Both the position numbers and the translations under genes were made by a program. A DNA stretch of 64,000 nucleotides, from positions 17,420,295-17,484,294 of the forward strand of contig CM057002.1 of the NCBI GenBank assembly GCA_029891345.1. Reading direction: 5' to 3'. Positions 58,592 through 64,000 of the stretch are shown in pieces. Source of the stretch: Dryococelus australis. Its lineage: Eukaryota; Arthropoda; Insecta; Phasmatodea; Phasmatidae. The notes beneath the pieces were generated by a model. The model was given only the letters and a program-made list of their open reading frames with translations, was not told the origin of the DNA and ran no database searches. The first letter of the stretch is position 1, and each line of letters opens with the position of its first letter.

Positions 58592-58625
58592 TAGGCTGTT
58601 CAAGGTAAACTGAGGAGCGTTTTTG
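58592..58625. mobile_element. Family B/A MITE terminal fragment
   Basis: TAGGCTGTTCAAGGTAAACT then GAGGAGCG is one mutated TIR only. It lies just before the family E element at 58653. Confidence 0.55.
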
Positions 58626-58652
58626 AGTTCCCTGCATATGTCTACCTATTGG

Positions 58653-58894
58653 TAGAGCTCTGAAGAATTCGCGGATTCATTTTGGGACAATTTGGAATTC
58701 AAAACACGTGCTTTTATATAAATTTAGTCATTGGTCCCCACGGTGTTTGACACCTCCTGGAGAACGCTGACCCAATTATCACCTTCCACTGTGGTAGCAG
58801 GCAACCAATGTGCATTTCATATCGGCATATTTGTACCTAAGATTGTGGAGTCTAGCCTACAGGTCATTGGACTAGCGAATTTTTCAGGTCTCTA
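58653..58894. mobile_element. hAT-like MITE, family E, with 8-bp TSD
   Basis: Left end TAGAGCTCTGAAGAATTCGC, right end GAATTTTTCAGGTCTCTA. Target duplication CCTATTGG (58645-58652) and CCTACTGG (58895-58902), one mismatch. Close relative of 545-787. Confidence 0.85.
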
Positions 58895-58999
58895 CCTACT
58901 GGTCATGCAAATGAACTTTTCCTCTGTAACTCAGTGATGTCACTGATTCGACATATGTTAATTTTTAGTTTCCCATATATGTGCGCTGTTGTGAGAAGA

Positions 59000-59137
59000 C
59001 GGAGAACTAAGACGAGGTGAGTGTGTCACAGGAGCAGTGGAGTGAGCTCGCCAATCAGGTGGAGTGAAGCAGACCTCAGCCCCGCCCACTCGCCATGAGC
59101 TGACCGCACCGAGCATGCAGGAGTCGTGAGGCCCAGC
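59000..59137 (+). promoter_or_regulatory. Candidate promoter with CCAAT and GC boxes
   Basis: CCAAT box in CGCCAATCAGG (59051-59055), GC-box CCCCGCCC at 59080-59087, and a CRE at 59139-59146 overlapping the candidate start codon. A strong splice-donor sequence GACGAG|GTGAGT lies at 59017, so an alternative upstream exon could end there. CpG content is raised relative to the flanks. Confidence 0.4.
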
Positions 59138-59173
59138 ATGACGTCACTGATCCTCCAGCCGGAGGCTGACGAG
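59138..59173 (+). CDS. Candidate first coding exon of a host gene (partial)
   Basis: An ATG at 59138 opens twelve codons, Met-Thr-Ser-Leu-Ile-Leu-Gln-Pro-Glu-Ala-Asp-Glu, ending exactly at GAG|GTGAGC, a consensus splice donor, in phase 0. It follows the CCAAT and GC-box block. No second exon is recognised in the remaining 4.8 kb, which is mostly MITEs. Product unknown; the reading could be fortuitous because the start overlaps TGACGTCA. Confidence 0.35.
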
Positions 59174-59249
59174 GTGAGCTGTCCCAACTTTCCGTCTTCC
59201 ACTTGATAAGTCTCGTTCTTTAGAAGACCTTACAATCTCGCTTTATAAG

Positions 59250-59522
59250 TAGGGATAGGAAAACTTCGAGGATTCATTTCGGGACAAGATAGACGTCAAA
59301 CACACATACAGTGAAATCACCTTCGCAATTGGATCACAGTTTATTATACCCGCCCTGCATGCCTCTGAGCCAATAGCAGACTTGCAAGGAAACACCTTGC
59401 GAATCTCATAACAGCCAGGTGTGGAGTAACAGCCAATGAACACACAGCTGAGGCTCCCGTATGTAGAGGACTGAGGAGTCTAGCCTACGGGTCATTGAAA
59501 TCGCGAAATTTTCCTATCGATA
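59250..59522. mobile_element. hAT-like MITE, family E, with 8-bp TSD
   Basis: Left end TAGGGATAGGAAAACTTCGA, right end GCGAAATTTTCCTATCGATA. Flanks TTTATAAG (59242-59249) and CTTATAAG (59523-59530), one mismatch. Interior is in reverse orientation to 57689 (CACAGCTGAGG, GAACACACAGCTGAGG). Confidence 0.85.
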
Positions 59523-59530
59523 CTTATAAG

Positions 59531-59856
59531 CCAACGCCAAACTAGACTCTACACTCTACACTCGAAGCAGGGGGTGCTCGAAAGCCGTTGACTCGAGTTT
59601 GTCGAACGTACCCGAAGGTCCTCAGCAGTTGCGCCCACTAATTCTTAAAGCATTTTTTTGTGGTAGCCATATTAGTTTTTTTAGGCATAGGGCATGTGAA
59701 ATCGTAAATCTGTATTTATTATAAAATTTAAAAAAATTTATTTTCAATAATAAATTATTCTTTTTTACATTGTACTGAAATTATACATAGGGATTGCGGA
59801 AACATGCAAATGTCTCTCACTCAATTACTACATTTCCAGTCCCCTCTCTTGAAGAC
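59531..59856. other. Unassigned AT-rich gap between MITEs
   Basis: No feature recognised. Confidence 0.4.
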
Positions 59857-59864
59857 GAAATAAC

Positions 59865-59948
59865 TAGGGGTAGTGAAATTCCGCGAAAATATTTCAAGAC
59901 AAGTTATATTTAGATACACTGTAGGGTTGTTTACCTATCTTCATTGGC

Positions 59949-60001
<53 letters not shown>

Positions 60002-60200
60002 CCCCTTGTTAACTGTCTGCACACGAATCACGTAGGAGCCGTGCCTATGTTGTCGAATTCTGAGTTGCTCGTTCAAATATGAAAACTCCTTCTCAAGCAG
60101 ACAGCCACCAATGGCAATAAACAAACTACTGTTTGATCATTATAGTATTGAATCTACCGTGAATTCACTTTTTTTTTTTTGCGAAAAATCAGTAGCCCTA
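59865..60200. mobile_element. hAT-like MITE, family D, with TSD and internal (TA)n
   Basis: Left end TAGGGGTAGTGAAATTCCGC, right end GCGAAAAATCAGTAGCCCTA. Flanks GAAATAAC (59857-59864) and GGAATAAC (60201-60208) differ by one base. A TA microsatellite at about 59951-59998 has expanded inside it, giving Tyr-Ile repeats in two ORFs that are not genes. Confidence 0.85.
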
Positions 60201-60519
60201 GGAATAACACACGATAATGATATGTTTTGGCAGGAAATCAAAAGTGTTAAAAAGTGTGTGATTACTTAAGGATGTTTGAGCCAAACTTCACAAGACTGTT
60301 ATAGAGTTTATAAACGCCGTTAAAATATTTTACACAAAAAAAAACCGAAACATCTTAATCAGTGGTTCTGTTTTAAACAAGATATATATGGTATGCAGCG
60401 TGCCCATAAGGGGGTCCATAACGCAAACAGCTTCAGAGAAATTTCAGGCGGTGGGAGATTGTTTTCAAAAAGTTTTTTTTTTCTTTTGTATTTGGAAAAT
60501 TCCTAAAATTCTTTGTAAG
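60201..60519. other. Unassigned AT-rich gap
   Basis: T-runs near 60472-60482 only. Confidence 0.4.
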
Positions 60520-60809
60520 TTTTTTTTATTTTTCGCGAAAAGATTTATGCTCATGCTATACTTCAACATCCTACGCCTGCAGCCATAACTTCCTTCGGTT
60601 ATTGGCCGCGCGCATACGTGAGACGACATGTTCTTATTTGACTGCGCCAATCAGAATAAAGTACGCCGATACTGAACGTCCATGATTCGCGGGAAGACAC
60701 TTGAGGCACGTGGCATTTAAAATCATCCAACCACGAAAGTGCGTATTAACTAAAGTGTTTTGGAGTACAAACGATCCTGAAATCTTTTCGCTAAAAACAC
60801 GTGCCCCTA
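60520..60809. mobile_element. hAT-like MITE, family D
   Basis: Left TTTTCGCGAAAAGATTTATG, right CTTTTCGCTAAAAACACGTG then CCCCTA. Interior TTATTGGCCGCGCGCATACG, GCGCCAATCAGAATAAAGTA and CGATACTGAACGTCCATGAT closely match 51836-52132. The outer left end is replaced by T-rich DNA. Confidence 0.8.
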
Positions 60810-61897
60810 TTTACAAGTATGCTACTAAATAATTTTCAGTATGCTTAGTCTTATTAATGTTTTGTAAATCTTCTATTTAAGTAGCCTAAGAGTGACTATT
60901 GTGCGCTTCAGTGGAGATAAAAATTTACTCCTCCTTAACTTCTTCACAGAGTTGATAACAAAGATGTTATCTAATCTAATACGATGCCTTCCTTAGTATG
61001 GAGACCGATGAATACCGTGTTCCGTGTTTGGCGACACTAGTAGAATTCTTTAGAACCCCGGGATATTGTCTCTATTACGAATGAAAATCCTCACATTTAA
61101 GATGTTCCCATTAGTGAATGCTGCCCTATTGTGTAAACCTAAAAATCATGAACCCATCTCCTGTGAAACGCCCTATATGTTAGCTAACGCGACATAATGG
61201 TTAAACATCTCCATTTTTGCAAGTCTCTAAAATTACTCGTGCAACATATTATTGATTCTTTAGGATTGAAAGCAGGGTGTTATTTTTATTGCGCAGAGAA
61301 GCGCAGTTGATCATACTTTGTAATGCACGATGTATCAAAATGTATGTATGATTCCACACTAAACGTCTGTCAAAATCTACCCGCGTGGAACATGTAGTTA
61401 TGTAATAATATTGCCTGGCAAAATTAACTAACCTGATATTCAGAATCCGTAATTTTTCTATTAATTTACGAGTTTCATTCCATTCTGTAGAATAAACGAC
61501 GTCATGTGAGATATTTATGTTGTCACGCAAAAGTGACAAACAAAGCACGAATTCGGAATTTCATTCGCAGTTCTGTTACAGACAGATAAATCACAGAGAA
61601 GTGCATTAATATTCTGAATTTTCTTTTTTATGTCCGCTAACCTGTTTTATATTCCCTCGCGTGTTGTAATTCTATGATGTTGGAATCCACATTACTGCAG
61701 CATTCATTTTTTTCTGTCGTTTTGCTAGAAGCGACTAGTTAGTTTTTTATTTTAAATCAGTGCGAGAAATTTTTGGCTGTGTTAGCTAATGAATGCTGTT
61801 TCTGGTGAACTCAAGATATTATCAAAGCTTTTTGACAGCGGAGTTATTCCAGTTTTAGTTTCAAAATTTTTACTTTTCTGGTTGTATGATGAGACTT
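60810..61897. other. Unassigned AT-rich stretch
   Basis: No genes or element ends. The minus ORF at 61249-61548 (99 codons) has no recognised domain. Confidence 0.4.
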
Positions 61898-62933
61898 TGC
61901 ACTCTAAATTCGAATCAGTGGGAAACTACTCATTCGCAGTGAAATTCAACTACTCTAATCAGTGAAAATGGCTCCACTTAGAATCAGTGGAAAACCACTG
62001 ATCGTTTCAGTGAAAAAAATTCACAGATTGAATTAGTGACGTGAAACAATTTCACTGATTGAATAAATGACGGCTAACTGCAGTGTCCTATTAAATAACT
62101 GCTTTTATTGAATGTAGGCAAATAATTACGTAAAATAAACATATTTACGATGGTTTACTATTTATATTGTGCAATTTCCGTATTTTAAAAAATTTAACAA
62201 TTTCGCAGGTGGCCGGGGTTGAACTATCGCACGCTTCGACGCTAGGCCGTTGTCTTGCTATTTGAGCTACCACGCCGAATTGACGTAATGGGAGGAAAAT
62301 ACATGTCAATCGTGTAGTTTGAAGTTGTATGCTGATACTTTTCGTGTTTGGTTTGATTGGTACCGTTAGGATTGTTAAAACGAATAGTATATATGAGTGC
62401 ACTCTCTTCACCACATTAAATGCAGTTTAGACCTTCAAACAGAGCGCTGTGTAGATTACATGGAATCGAAATGAAAGACGGAAAAGTGGAATGAAAGGCT
62501 GTGTCTTCATATTACCTCCTAAAATGGCGTTTTGAAAGACGAAACGCATTTTAGAAAGTATTTTGTGTTTGTTTCATTCGTTTATTCGCTGCTAATTCAC
62601 TTGATACACGTTGTTTAACGGCCATTTTTTAACGATGTTCGACGGCTATTTTTACACGCAGTTTCACTGATACATCAGTCAAAAATAATTATAGACGGAG
62701 CAAGTTGCTCAGATGATTCACTGGTCCATCAGTCAAAAAATAAACCACTGAGAAAACAGTGGAATAAATGATTGACGAATAAGCGGTAAATGTCGCTGAA
62801 TCAATCAGTGAAGGAAATCTGGAATTTTTTCACTGGTTCATCAGTTAAATTGACTGAAATGACTGCTGTATCAGTCAGATACGTTTGATTGATTGAAACG
62901 TTGAAATCGTCTCTGATTCAGATAGAGAGCGCG
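61898..62933. mobile_element. Candidate inverted-repeat element rich in CAGTGA words
   Basis: Ends are similar in inverted sense: TGCACTCTAAATTCGAATCA on the left and, on the minus strand, GCGCTCTCTATCTGAATCAG on the right. Both outer ~200 bp are crowded with ATCAGTGAAA, TCACTGATT and CCACTGA words on both strands, while the middle ~500 bp lacks them and holds a tRNA-like segment. This suggests a non-autonomous DNA transposon with repeated transposase-binding words. No transposase seen, family unknown. Confidence 0.5.
62209..62277 (-). other. tRNA-like segment (SINE head or pseudo-tRNA)
   Basis: On the minus strand CGTGGTAGCTCAAATAGCAA resembles a D-arm with A-box, and AGTTCAACCCCGGCC, some 35 bases further, resembles a B-box. 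Acceptor-stem and T-stem pairing are poor, so I do not call a tRNA gene. Confidence 0.35.
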
Positions 62934-63911
62934 AATAAGCGGAACTTGTATGAAATGTGACCTTTGCTTTTAAATGCCAAGATATTCTTTTATGAACAAA
63001 GACGTTGCTAAACTTTAACGTATAAAATTGGTTCGTTCAGTTCCGCGCGGTGTAAATGGCTAAAATGTTTCCAAGTCAAGAGAACGAAATATTTGCAAGA
63101 ACTTCTTTGCAATAAGTCCAAGTGTAACGTTTTCTTCTCTGGATAGAAGTGCGAGCCGAAAATATTTGTTTGCAGCACATCACAGAAATATGTTGGAATT
63201 CTACTTTCACGCTCAGGGTATACTCATTTTGAAGCCACCAGTGTGTGTTATTTACACTAGTTTTGCAATAAATTTGAAATTTCGATCCGCGAAAAAAATA
63301 AAGTACCTAAATGTACAGTTAACACTTTGGGGTCGGCACACTTTTAGCAGCAATAAAGACAAGCTAGACGTTTGCCGCATATATCCATACCGCTGCAGGG
63401 ACACCATATTCTGTTGATCCGTATTGTCACATAACTCCATTCTACTGGTCAAAACGCCACCAGTCTCTCCGTATTGGGCGGCTGCTAACCAATAGACTAC
63501 CGAGTTTACCGTTTCCCAACCAAATGTTCTTTAGTATGCAACAAGATGTGGAGCCCATCGTGTTGATTTCCGTAAACATGCAAAAATTTGTCGCTCATTT
63601 ACGAAGTTCGTTGTTGATGTTGTATTAGTTCATGTTTAAAATACTTATGACATGGGGAATTCATGTAGGTATATCGGAACAGTTTTGTTTTTTATTTGGG
63701 ACGAAATATTCAAACAAGTTTTGCCCGAACTACACTCGAGTATAGCCCACAAAGTGTTAATGTATGGGTACGTGGCCCCTTACATCAAAAACTGGAACTA
63801 TTCTCTTCGCTCACAAAATACCCAACCTGTCAGTAGTTTGCGTAGTATCGTGTACCGTGGCCGAACTTTGTCCAACTTTGACACCGTAAACCTCCACTGC
63901 AGCAGTAAAGT
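62934..63911. other. Unassigned stretch
   Basis: No genes recognised. Short ORFs at 63166-63417 and 63652-63930 lack domains, and the latter runs into a MITE. Confidence 0.4.
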
Positions 63912-64000
63912 GCTGTTCACGGTAAAATGAGCACTTCTGGGAGCCCTGCTTAAGATCTACCTGTAAAAACGTTGTGTGTTCTTCCGCTTTATGTAAAATT
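63912..64000. mobile_element. Family B MITE, cut by window end
   Basis: Left TIR GTGCTGTTCACGGTAAAATG then GAGCCCTGCTTAAGATCTAC and TTCTTCCGCTTTATGTAAAA. Same orientation as 35657 and 48614. The rest lies outside the window. Confidence 0.8.

Noticed and set aside
59951-59998. Tyr-Ile repeat peptides
   Set aside because: Translation of a TA microsatellite inside a MITE.
62209-62277. Possible functional tRNA on the minus strand
   Set aside because: Acceptor and T stems do not pair; kept only as a tRNA-like segment.

Overview
This is a eukaryotic, AT-rich, repeat-dominated window, most likely from a large insect genome, possibly a polyneopteran such as a stick insect, cockroach, termite or orthopteran. 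The evidence is the absence of long ORFs, many short non-autonomous DNA transposons, tRNA-derived SINE remnants of arthropod type, a BEL/Pao fossil, Harbinger elements with a MADF partner gene, and Tc1/mariner-type transposase remnants with a DUF4817 helix-turn-helix. I cannot name the species. I see no complete host gene, no bacterial operon, no rRNA and no convincing functional tRNA.

Layout. 1-0.8 kb: three hAT-like MITEs back to back. 2.1-2.5 kb: a GC-rich promoter-like block. 4.2-7.5 kb: TA-type MITEs, including a hAT-like MITE nested in a family C copy. 7.8-11.0 kb: an unusual tandem array of roughly 80 units of ~38 bp, each carrying a tRNA D-arm/A-box-like hairpin, with the repeat direction reversing near 9919. 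14.0-14.5 kb: a long-armed inverted-repeat element. 16.7-23.8 kb: a decayed BEL/Pao retroelement split by a ~3.1 kb PIF/Harbinger transposon; that transposon carries a spliced MADF-type gene on the minus strand with a piece of transposase in its intron on the plus strand. 24-30.2 kb: MITEs, three copies of a 185-bp tandem repeat and a SINE. 32-34.2 kb: a promoter-like CpG-rich block, a 26-bp minisatellite full of CACGTG, a LINE tail and a small zinc-finger ORF. 39.2-40.1 kb: an inverted-repeat element with a DUF4817 transposase fragment. 44.3-44.6 kb and 59.0-59.2 kb: two CpG-rich blocks, each with a short ATG-initiated stretch ending in a strong splice donor, the best candidates for host promoter plus first exon. 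50.75-51.28 kb: a 33-bp x 16 minisatellite in which nearly every unit carries a pol III B-box-like core. 51.8-53.1 kb and 57.7-60.8 kb: further hAT-like MITE clusters. 55.7-56.4 kb: a mariner transposase tail cut by a MITE. 61.9-62.9 kb: an inverted-repeat element rich in CAGTGA words.

Four non-autonomous families recur. Family A (~240 bp) and family B (~425 bp) share a ~28-bp TIR with the core GGCTGTTCACGGTAAAGTGA and sit at TA. Family C (~400 bp) has short TATAGTCC ends and shares a subterminal module with B. The hAT-like families D and E have TAGGG-type ends, a TTCGCGAA word beside each end, and 8-bp target duplications. The ends and duplications were read by eye; percentages and copy counts are approximate.
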